Below are positions 44,833 through 54,500 of a stretch of 64,000 nt of DNA, piece by piece; the stretch's first letter is position 1, and the number at the start of each line of letters is the position of its first letter. The position numbers and the translations under genes were made by a program. The notes beneath the pieces were generated by a model. That model was given only the letters and a program-made list of their open reading frames with translations, was not told the origin of the DNA and made no database searches. The DNA lies in contig JASSKH010000028.1 of the NCBI GenBank assembly GCA_031763025.1, positions 5,808,075 through 5,872,074 on the forward strand, written 5' to 3'. Source of the DNA: Macrocystis pyrifera. Its lineage: Eukaryota > Sar > Phaeophyceae > Laminariales > Laminariaceae.

Positions 44833-47800
44833 GTGATACCAGCGCTTTCTCCGTATTTGTCTTATTTCAGGTCCGGACAAACACGATGCGAAGCGGGGAC
44901 TTATTGCACTCGGGGAGGGCGAAGGCCGTGCCCCGCGGGCACTTTCGGCTCGACTGCGGGCTTGACGTCGCCCGAATGCAGCGGGCGTTGTCCGACTGGG
45001 AGCTATTGCCCTCTGGGAGCGGTGGAGCCCGTCCCGTGTCCGGCTGGATCTTTTGGAGGTGCTCGGCGCGATATTGGGGTAGAGGTGAAGGGGCAGGGTT
45101 GAGGTCGTACGGCCGAGCGTTTAGCAACAGGAGAACAGCGTAACACTCACTGCACAGCTGCACCGGGTGACTACCTAAGCCAGCAGGAGGCGTCTCGCAA
45201 CAGGAGCACCGCGTAGCACACGCTGTACGCCTGCGCCATGTGCGTAAATCAAGATGAGATGTACGCGTACGCTCTGTGTCTCTGGCAGTAAATCTACATT
45301 GTTCGTGGGGACAAATGCTCACCAGTGATGGACACACACAATGCTTGTGTGTTGTTATCACCCGCGGGAGGCGTTTTTGTGAAGGGTTGACCTTCAACCT
45401 GACCTTAATTCAAAGTGCTTTATCGCACGGCAAGCCGTCAGCGCATGCGTCTCAGCTGACTCAGAAGGGCGCGAGCGATGACTCAAGCAGGGTCTAGCCG
45501 AGAGTTGGTGAAGAGCCTTCTCTCTATCAACACTTCTCTCTTTTAGTAGATATGAAGCTTGTGCCCGTGTTCGCTCATAGCTGAGTCTGTTTGCTAAAGG
45601 CGAGCAATATGCATGCGGTTTGTCTCATGGACAGAGGAAGAAGGCCTGTTCGCGCGAGAATGTTCGGGCCTTTGCGCCAAGGGACACTTCTGCCCAGCGG
45701 GGAGCGTCAGCGCGTTTGAAAACGCGTGTCCGGCGGGGAGGTTCGGCGCCGAACGGGGCCTCACGGACTACTTGTGCGCTGAGGTGCGGTTATATGAATA
45801 CGTGTGTTGGTCATCTGAAGGGATAACCTACTAGCCTACAGGGCCGTGCTTGTCGAAGCAACTTGTGTCGTTTGTGTTCGCTTCTTAGTTATTGAATTCG
45901 AAGTAAAAGTAAAAAAAAAACGAACTGGAATTTTTACACAGCAATTTGTTCACACTCTCCAGTTTTTTGGCACCCTGATAAATTTCCAGATTTTCCATTT
46001 TTTGTTTGCGTTTGGAAAATCGAGAAACAAATCGTGGGAATGTTCGAAAAACGAATCGCTTCGATAAGCACGCGCCGCTCTTCGTCAGCCCTGAAAAAAA
46101 AAATGGGAAAAGGTGGGCTCCTCATTCAGACCATCAGCCCGCGCGTGGCGACGGAAGTGCCCCCGAGATTACTGCCGACGCCGAGTCGCACTCACACGCT
46201 TTGCCCTTCACATCTTGTTGATCAAACGCGATGATATATATTATCTCGCCTTGCTCAGCGCCGACCAATAGTGGGGAACAAATACGTCAGAACCATACAG
46301 GGTGCGCAAGCGTAAAGAAATGCGTGTTTATTGGTTCCATGGAGGGTTCTGATTGCTATTAATACGGTAGACCATAGTAAATAGAACCTACGGTACACAC
46401 AAAAACCTAAATATTTCCCTATTTTTACTAACAATATTTGGTCCTATTTACTATGTTCCCCCCGTAATAGTATGTTTTACTATGCCCCCCCGTAATATAG
46501 GCCACTTTAGTAAGATACACGCAAGAGGCCAACTATCTGTCAAAGCTCAAAACAAACCAAGCCATCCATATGACAATGTGTTCACACTTAGCTGGTATTA
46601 CGGGGGTCCATAGTTAATAGGACCTATGGTATACATAAAAACCTATATATTTACCTATTTTTACTAACAAAATTTGGTCCCGTTAACTATGGACCCCCGT
46701 AATAACAGTGACGCCTTTGTAAACGACGCACAATAGTGCATAGGGCTCCTTGTGCTTCCGTGGTTTTCTTCTTTCGGAGTGCTTTCGAGCGATCAGCGTT
46801 GAAGCTTACGCTGCATATAGTATGGACATTGTCGGATGGCAATAATACCAACACGAAACGTACCGATAACAAGTTTAAATGTTGATTAATCCGCGGCAAG
46901 CACGAGAGAGGGGGAGAGCTCACAAGCACACAGCAGGTCCACTTCACGCACGCAGCAGTTTGCAAAACGCGAACGCCCGCCTCCTCTCACGCCCTCCGTT
47001 CGCTCTCTCCATCAAACCCTCACACGTTTTTTGAAATAGGAAACCGCTTGTGCGCGAGCACCGAACGCGCCGTGTCTGGCGTCTCTCTGCCACCCTGGGT
47101 ACTACTGCCCTTTGGGGAGTGCCTCCGCTAAGGCAAACCCGTGCGGCTCGGGCGACCACTACTGCCCTAGAGGGTCCGCCTATCCCACCCCAGTAGACGT
47201 GGGGCATTACTCCTACTCAGAAAACTATGCGGACGGAGCAAGCACTGTCGGAGGCATTGGCGAATCGTGGTCGTTGATTGGGGAGACGGTGAGGAAGAAC
47301 GAGCCCCCAAATTTGGAAGCAAATGCGTACATAGGGTGGGCTACTTTTGTTTTTTAATCCTCTGGGTTAACGGGTGAACACAATTTTAGTCTATGGATAA
47401 ACAACAATTCAACACACTCATACTGCATTACCTGGTGTAGGTTATGGAAGGAGTAAAACAACCGTTTGCTATTGACAGAGAGTCAGTCCTACGGGAGATT
47501 GTATTTCCGGCCGGAGAGCTTGTCGGAAACATGGAAACTGTTTGATGTTGACCAGATACTTCAAATGGGTACTATTTTCCGGCCAGGGTGTTTTTTGTTT
47601 TGTTTTACGATACGAATATAGATTGAAGTCAATACACCTTTCCTCATCTGCTGCATCGTGTGTCCTACGGACGCTTCCGCGTACTGCCGTGCATGTGCAG
47701 CATAACAGCGTACCCTTGTTCAGGATGTTGTGTCGCTTGATATATTCATGTCTTCAAAACGCGACGCCGTTGTTCCTCGAGTACACATACCAGGTATATG

Positions 47801-50495
47801 TTATTCGATAGTACCTGGGATACGACTTGCCGTATCAGTAGACTCTGCTAATACTGAGCATCGATGCAATGTGTTACGTACCTACCTTCAACAAAAGCAC
47901 CCTGCTGCGCCGATAAAAAAATAGTAGTGGTTAGTCGCCGTCGAACGCTTGTACGGGCTACGCTCGACATCTCCGATGCATACTACAGTACTATTGTAGC
48001 TGTTTTGGAATCGTTCGAATGAGTTGTCCTTGCTCGCTCCCGAAACGGTCCGAGGCGAACGAAATGCCTTCGGAGCCCTTTACTACTCGCCCAGGGAGGC
48101 CATCATGGGCTTTGTTTTTTTGTTTGGCAAGGTTTCCAGCAACAGCACCCGAAACTATTGACTTATTGCGCCCTGAGTCGATCATGAGAACGGAGTGATC
48201 GACCGACGGCAATTGTTTGTTTTTGAATTCGAGCGGTAATGTTCCGCGCCCATCTGAGTATGTATGTCTCCGAAGGTTCCAACACGCTGCACGAACGACC
48301 ATAAGCAATGCAACAGAGGTCACGACCTTTGCACAACCTCCACGACAACGCGAATGCCAACCCCCTGCCCCATCTAACGAGTGGTTCCATCCCCTGTACG
48401 AAGTATGTGACATTTTTACCCTCCTGCCCCCCCCCGTTTGCCCCCCCCCCCCCCCGCGCGCGTCGTGCTCCAAGCGTAGACTCGAACGTCGCAAGCTACA
48501 TGTGAGCCCGGCTTCTACTGCGTAAATGGTGCTCGCCTACCGTGCCCCGCAGGGACCTTCGGGTCGTCGTCGGGCCTCACCTCCCCCGAGTGCTCCGGCC
48601 CGTGCCCTGCGGGGTACTACTGCGGCGCCGGCCTCGCGTCGGCACTTGCCGCGCAAAGATGTGGGGCGCCCCGGTGGTATTGTCCCGAGGGCTCTAGTGC
48701 TCCCTTGGAGGTTGGGCTAGGCAACTATACCTTAGGAGAACCACCCGATAGGCGGGTTATGCAGGTGACAACCTACTACTGTGTATGCGGAGATATCTAC
48801 ACGGAAGAGGGTGGTATGAATGGTTGGTGTAAGGATAGGGGGCTTAGTTCGGTCAGCTTTCTGAATTAAGGCCGTGCGAAGTACCAGGTACACATTACGT
48901 ATTCTAAGGAACAAAATAATGTTGGGCTGTGTATGTGTTCTCAGAAAGCTCCCAAGATTGGTACTATTAATAGTGCTTGGTGCAAGAAAGGGGGCATATC
49001 TCGCTCATTTTTTTTTTTCTGAAATAAGGCCGTGCATTGTGAGTGTGATCAGGAAAAATTAATGTTGGGGTTGGTGTGGTTTGAAAAAGCTCTCAAAGAT
49101 GTGACTGCCTCGTGTCTAAAAATGCAAACCCCCCTGCATCCCAAGCGACTTGATTGGAGCTTGAAACCTTCGTTTCGTTTTAGGAGAATACGCGTATATA
49201 GCAGGTATATAGCGTATTCTTGCGGAGCGAATAATGTGTCTGTGGCACGTCGTCTTCAACTATATTTCACAATAAAAGAACATGCCCCGGGCATGGTGAA
49301 TGCATGACCCCCCCCCCCACCCGTCTCGCAAGCACCAGCAACGGAATGCCCCCCCAGTAAGCGATTTACCAAACGCCTGGTCTGCTAAGTACTGGTCAGC
49401 TCTACGAAACAAACGCGTTCGTGCAAGCAGGAAGGGGTCACATAATTAAGGGAGATATAGTCTTTGGCCGTTTGGACTTTTTTCTCTTTTTTTCTTTTGG
49501 TTTCCCTTGGTGAAAAAAAAACAGGGGTTTTTCACAGGTCATGGCCCTACCACCCGACCTGACCCGACCTGACCCGATCCGACCCGACTCGACCCGACCC
49601 GATTGTAGACGTGAGTTTGATCTGACTCGAGATCAGCCCTCTGGTTGTATTATTTCGGGGAATGTTTATGCGCGGTCAACGCTGAAGCTCATACCCACAG
49701 AGTCAGATGGCGAACGCAACAGCAACGATACTTGTATGTCTTTAATACTATACTAACGACATGAAAATGTGTCATTGCCGAGTGCTCTCGCTTGGTCACG
49801 TGGTGAAAGAGAGGGTACGGGTCTGAGCACTACACTGTAACAGCAAAGTAGGCAATCCTTGACAGCAAAAGCGAAACTACGAAACAACTATCCACCCTCT
49901 CTTTCTCGGTTGGATGCACACCGCTTTTCTTTGCCGCCTCTGACAACGCCATCCCGACAGGACACCTGCCCCGCTGGCGCATACTGCCGAGAAGGCATGC
50001 TCCGCCCCTGCCCCGCAGGAACGCACGGTTCCAACACCGGCCTCACCTCGCCCTCGTGCTCGGGGCCATGCCCTGCCGCCGGTACTGCCCATCGGGCACC
50101 ATATCGGACTCAAATAACACAGCCTACGAGCCAATAGGGTATGCGTGCCCAGCAGGGCGTTACGGGCTTCCGGGAATGGGGGACGCCTCGTGCGCGGGTC
50201 CTTGCCAAGCGGGGTACTACTGCCCCGAGTCGTCCTCGAGCCCCAGAGAGTTCGAGTGTGGGTCATGGACTGTTTTCTGCGGCGAGGGATCACGGAAACC
50301 GACGAATGTAACGGTCGGGTGGTATGCCACCGGGGGCGGCGAGTTGACTCGGAGCGGACAGGCGGAGTGCTCGGCGGCCGCGGGAGGTGGAAGTGGTGGA
50401 GGTGGGACCTACACACCTCCTACGGCGATGTCGATTGTGGAGGTCTGCCCCGAAAACACTGTGGGCTGGAACGGGACGGCGGTAGTATTTGGGGG
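37172..50495 (+). CDS. Secreted YHYH-domain protein with GCC2/GCC3 cysteine-rich repeats (3' incomplete, possibly decaying)
   Basis: Proposed exons are 37172-37444, 39054-39208, 40721-41245, 41787-41929, 42735-42885, 44871-45058, 45635-45783, 47040-47288, 48480-48764 and 49961-50495. All have GT-AG borders and phases agree except between 42885 and 44871, where an exon is probably missing. The first three exons form a YHYH domain: SGIPAHSYG, MALNGVPFFSPL, FDECAGS, GAYGYRVMPPCLH, GFAMNGRRLYGPYD, LDVCNGRWEIDG and YAYRATPAFPYLIGC. The rest are GCC2/GCC3 (ephrin-receptor-like) repeats of the type CPAGTFGSTAGLTSPECSG, with paired Cys and YYCP/FYC turns. YHYH domains are thought to bind metal; function here is unknown. 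Frameshift-like breaks occur near 41134-41246 and 50071-50084. The protein would exceed 880 residues and has no stop within the window. Confidence 0.8.
37636..38126 (+). mobile_element. Solo LTR, copy B
   Basis: A 491-bp unit starts TGTGAAGCGGTGACC and ends CCCATATCGCA. GTGT flanks it on both sides (37632-37635 and 38127-38130), a clean 4-bp target-site duplication. It shares all major blocks with copies A and C. It lies in the first long intron of the YHYH-GCC gene. Confidence 0.8.
38394..38881 (+). mobile_element. Solo LTR, copy C
   Basis: A 488-bp unit starts TGTGAAGTGGTGACCG and ends CTCATATCACA. It has the same orientation as copy B and begins 267 bp after it ends. The flanks CCAA and TTAG do not match, so this copy may derive from recombination or its ends are slightly misplaced. 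Confidence 0.75.
39534..39792 (+). repeat. 259-bp direct duplication, copy 1
   Basis: The unit GTTGATTGATCTCTAAAGGT...CGTGTATCTGAGTACA is repeated at 39908-40166 with about ten substitutions and no length change. It lies in an intron of the YHYH-GCC gene. Confidence 0.9.
39908..40166 (+). repeat. 259-bp direct duplication, copy 2
   Basis: This is the second copy of 39534-39792, 374 bp downstream. A separate flanking block (CTCGTGCCCTCACCACGTAA, then CTACATCAAGTAAATGGGTC) also occurs twice, at about 39491 and 40218, outside the duplicated unit. Confidence 0.9.
40495..40705 (-). repeat. Dispersed repeat family R, partial inverted copy
   Basis: This is the reverse complement of the left part of the copies at 22371 and 43013. 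It contains CTTAGTAGGATGCAGC, TTGGTGCAAGCAATGTCTGC and GACTACGGCCATGCCTGATA. It ends in a C run (40692-40705), the counterpart of the G run at the other copies' edges. The C run sits 15 bp upstream of the exon that starts at 40721. Confidence 0.75.
42473..42492 (+). repeat. Poly-G tract (20 G)
   Basis: Twenty consecutive G in an intron of the YHYH-GCC gene. A further tract of 18 G lies at 42992-43009, at the edge of a family R repeat. Confidence 0.9.
43010..43500 (+). repeat. Dispersed repeat family R, full copy 2
   Basis: It matches 22371-22925 over most of its length (TTGATATCATGCATGGCCGT, AAGGGTGAGCTGCATCATAC, CGGTACTCTGGTTGTCTAGC, CCGACGCCGACCCAACCTAT). G runs bound it on both sides (42992-43009 and about 43491-43499). 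It is intronic, between YHYH-GCC exons at 42735 and 44871. Confidence 0.75.
44037..44060 (+). repeat. (GACA)n microsatellite
   Basis: About six tandem GACA units follow a GA-rich stretch, in an intron of the YHYH-GCC gene. Confidence 0.8.
44390..44495. mobile_element. MITE copy 4
   Basis: It begins TTACGGGGGACCACAGTAAA and ends TCTACTATGGTCCCCCGTA. The interior has TTGTTAGTAAAAATAGGGAA. It is intronic in the YHYH-GCC gene. The right flank (CTAG) does not preserve the TA seen at other copies. Confidence 0.8.
44790..44832 (+). repeat. (TTG)n microsatellite, about 14 units
   Basis: A pure TTG/GTT tract ends about 40 bp upstream of the acceptor of the exon at 44871. It could lengthen or weaken that intron's pyrimidine tract. 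Confidence 0.9.
46362..46497. mobile_element. MITE copy 5 with a duplicated right end
   Basis: The left end TACGGTAGACCATAGTAAAT and right end CTATGTTCCCCCCGTAA (to 46467) are followed by a second, partial right end, TTTTACTATGCCCCCCCGTA, to about 46493. It is intronic in the YHYH-GCC gene. Confidence 0.75.
46598..46702. mobile_element. MITE copy 6
   Basis: This is the most regular copy. TTACGGGGGTCCATAGTTAA and GTTAACTATGGACCCCCGTA form near-perfect inverted ends, with TA on both sides (46596-46597 and 46703-46704). Its interior is nearly identical to copy 1 at 2084. Confidence 0.88.
49552..49604 (+). repeat. GACCC/GACCT pentamer minisatellite
   Basis: About ten five-base units (CCCGACCTGACCCGACCTGA and onward) form a short GC-rich tract. 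It is intronic, upstream of the exon at 49961. Confidence 0.75.
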
Positions 50496-51566
50496 GTAAG
50501 GACGTAGTGGCGCAAGCGACGTAGAGGGCGTGGCGTGGCTTGGTTGGTCGAAGATGCAGGGACTTGTGGAGAGCCTAAGGCTAAACCGGTGGTCCGGTAT
50601 TGCTTTACCACCAGAACATCATGCTCCAAAGACTATGACTGTCACTGCTGTACCACCAGAATACCATGGTATGGTAAGACTGGTGCTATAGGAAAGGGGG
50701 TCACTTGTGAGTCCTTTTGTTCCAGCCACTCAGAGCCACTCGGCCAAGTGACTACACTAAAGATGATATTCCTATGCTACATACAGAAGTACTACACATT
50801 TATTATATATGTTTCGCGTATGTATGTATCGCCATCAGATTGATTGTTACGCTGCGCGAAACAAAACAATGCCTTCAAGGCCACTTTGAGTGAGGTACAG
50901 AGTCACCCGCCTGAGTGTGGCATGAGCGCGGTAGTGAATGTGGGGGAAGCCTCCCTACCGATGCACCAGCTGAATTGATCCCGGTACACCGTGGAACCTC
51001 AAACAATTCTTGATCAAGTTGAACAATGTGGCCACACCCTGTCTGTGTGCCATCGACAATGTTTTTTTGTTTGTTTCATGATACGTGGCACACATAAAAA
51101 AAGTATGGAACCAACTATACGTAGATACCCCATGCACCCTAAAAACCATAAAACTAGAACTACAATTGGATCCTGTCCCCGTACATAGTCCAAACAAAAC
51201 ACAAAAATTATTTCATAGGCGTACGAAGGGAAAGTGACTCTCGTGAGCGGCTCCAAGCTGTTAAAAAACACAGTAAACAAAGTGAACCCCTGGCGTTCTC
51301 TCGCGTTACAAACTGGGGTCAACTTGCTCAAAAATAAAACCCCCCAACCCACGCTACCATCCCATCTGGTATAGATAAGGTGTGGAGCATCCAGTCGGAA
51401 ATCAAGGATATACCGATCTTTCTTTGTCGTGATGTTTGCTGTCCGTTACACGCAGTTTCATCCATCACTTCTCATCTCCAACGATGCGTCTTTAGAGCAG
51501 TGCATCGGCGTTGATTATTACGTGAACACAAACCATAACCACGGCAAAAATACATGCTACACATAT
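50496..51566. other. Between the last identified YHYH-GCC exon and the satellite
   Basis: No further GCC2/GCC3-type exon, in-frame stop or polyadenylation site is evident. Frames up to 112 codons show no family motif. The last exon ends at a GTAAGG donor in phase 2, so the gene should continue; the next acceptor may lie beyond the satellite. Confidence 0.4.
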
Positions 51567-54500
51567 CTGGATTTGAGCGCGGGAAGCGTAACAAAACGTC
51601 CCCCCCAAGGAACGATCATTCATCACTAGGAGTTACTGTGGTGATTGGCTGACCAAAAAACCACAACCACGGCCGAAATGCCTGAAACCCGGTCACGACA
51701 CACCACCAGTAGTACCACAAACACTCGACCACGTAGCTTCAGAACCTCGAGCCTACAGTACATGAACCTCGAGCCTACAGTACATGCGAGGTAGGGATAC
51801 CAGCCGGATTAATTCTAGGCGTATCCAACCCCCGTCCCGAGGGCCTTCGCTCCTTGCTGAGAGTAACTGGATTTGAGCCCGCGAAGCGTAACCAGACGTC
51901 CCCCCCTATGGAACGATCATTCGACACTAGGAGTTACTGTGGTGATTGGCTGACCAAAAAACCACAACCACGGCAGAAATGCCTGAAACCCCGGTCACGA
52001 CACACCACCAGTAGTACCACAAACACTCGACCACGTAGCTTCAGAACCTCGAGCCTACAGTACATGAACCTCGAGCCTACAGTACATGCGAGGTAGGGAT
52101 ACCAGCCGGATTAATTCTAGGCGTATCCAACCCCCGTCCCGAGGGCCTTCGCTCCTTGCTGAGAGTAACTGGATTTGAGCCCGCGAAGCGTAACCAGACG
52201 TTCCCCCCTATGGAACGATCATTCGACACTAGGAGTTACTGTGGTGATTGGCTGACCAAAAAACCACAACCACGGCAGAAATGCCTGAAACCCCGGTCAC
52301 GACACACCACCAGTAGTACCACAAACACTCGACCACGTAGCTTCAGAACCTCGAGCCTACAGTACATGAACCTCGAGCCTACAGTACATGCGAGGTAGGG
52401 ATACCAGCCGGATTAATTCTAGGCGTATCCAACCCCCGTCCCGAGGGCCTTCGCTCCTTGCTGAGAGCAACTGGATTTGAGCCCGCGAAGCGTAACCAGA
52501 CGTTCCCCCCTATGGAACGATCATTCGACACTAGGAGTTACTGTGGTGATTGGCTGACCAAAAAACCACAACCACGGCCGAAATGCCTGAAACCCCGGTC
52601 ACGACACACCACCAGTAGTACCACAAACACTCGACCACGTAGCTTCAGAACCTCGAGCCTACAGTACATGAACCTCGAGCCTACAGTACATGCGAGGTAG
52701 GGATACCAGCCGGATTAATTCTAGGCGTATCCAACCCCCGTCCCGAGGGCCTTCGCTCCTTGCTGAGAGCAACTGGATTTGAGCCCGCGAAGCGTAACCA
52801 GACGTTCCCCCTATGGAACGATCATTCGACACTAGGAGTTACTGTGGTGATTGGCTGACCAAAAAACCACAACCACGGCCGAAATGCCTGAAACCCCGGT
52901 CACGACACACCACCAGTAGTACCACAAACACTCGACCACGTAGCTTCAGAACCTCGAGCCTACAGTACATGAACCTCGAGCCTACAGTACATGCGAGGTA
53001 GGGATACCAGCCGGATTAATTCTAGGCGTATCCAACCCCCGTCCCGAGGGCCTTCGCTCCTTGCTGAGAGTAACTGGATTTGAGCCCGCGAAGCGTAACC
53101 AGACGTTCCCCCCTATGGAACGATCATTCGACACTAGGAGTTACTGTGGTGATTGGCTGACCAAAAAACCACAACCACGGCAGAAATGCCTGAAACCCGG
53201 TCACGACACACCACCAGTAGTACCACAAACACTCGACCACGTAGCTTCAGAACCTCGAGCCTACAGTACATGAACCTCGAGCCTACAGTACATGCGAGGT
53301 AGGGATACCAGCCGGATTAATTCTAGGCGTATCCAACCCCCGTCCCGAGGGCCTTCGCTCCTTGCTGAGAGTAACTGGATTTGAGCCCGCGAAGCGTAAC
53401 CAGACGTTCCCCCCTATGGAACGATCATTCGACACTAGGAGTTACTGTGGTGATTGGCTGACCAAAAAACCACAACCACGGCAGAAATGCCTGAAACCCC
53501 GGTCACGACACACCACCAGTAGTACCACAAACACTCGACCACGTAGCTTCAGAACCTCGAGCCTACAGTACATGAACCTCGAGCCTACAGTACATGCGAG
53601 GTAGGGATACCAGCCGGATTAATTCTAGGCGTATCCAACCCCCGTCCCGAGGGCCTTCGCTCCTTGCTGAGAGTAACTGGATTTGAGCCCGCGAAGCGTA
53701 ACCAGACGTTCCCCCCTATGGAACGATCATTCGACACTAGGAGTTACTGTGGTGATTGGCTGACCAAAAAAACCACAACCACGGCAGAAATGCCTGAAAC
53801 CCCGGTCACGACACACCACCAGTAGTACCACAAACACTCGACCACGTAGCTTCAGAACCTCGAGCTACAGTACATGAACCTCGAGCCTACAGTACATGCG
53901 AGGTAGGGATACCAGCCGGATTAATTCTAGGCGTATCCAACCCCCGTCCCGAGGGCCTTCGCTCCTTGCTGAGAGTAACTGGATTTGAGCCCGCGAAGCG
54001 TAACCAGACGTTCCCCCCTATGGAACGATCATTCGACACTAGGAGTTACTGTGGTGATTGGCTGACCAAAAAACCACAACCACGGCAGAAATGCCTGAAA
54101 CCCCGGTCACGACACACCACCAGTAGTACCACAAACACTCGACCACGTAGCTTCAGAACCTCGAGCCTACAGTACATGAACCTCGAGCCTACAGTACATG
54201 CGAGGTAGGGATACCAGCCGGATTAATTCTAGGCGTATCCAACCCCCGTCCCGAGGGCCTTCGCTCCTTGCTGAGAGTAACTGGATTTGAGCCCGCGAAG
54301 CGTAACCAGACGTTCCCCCCTATGGAACGATCATTCGACACTAGGAGTTACTGTGGTGATTGGCTGACCAAAAAACCACAACCACGGCAGAAATGCCTGA
54401 AACCCCGGTCACGACACACCACCAGTAGTACCACAAACACTCGACCACGTAGCTTCAGAACCTCGAGCCTACAGTACATGAACCTCGAGCCTACAGTACA

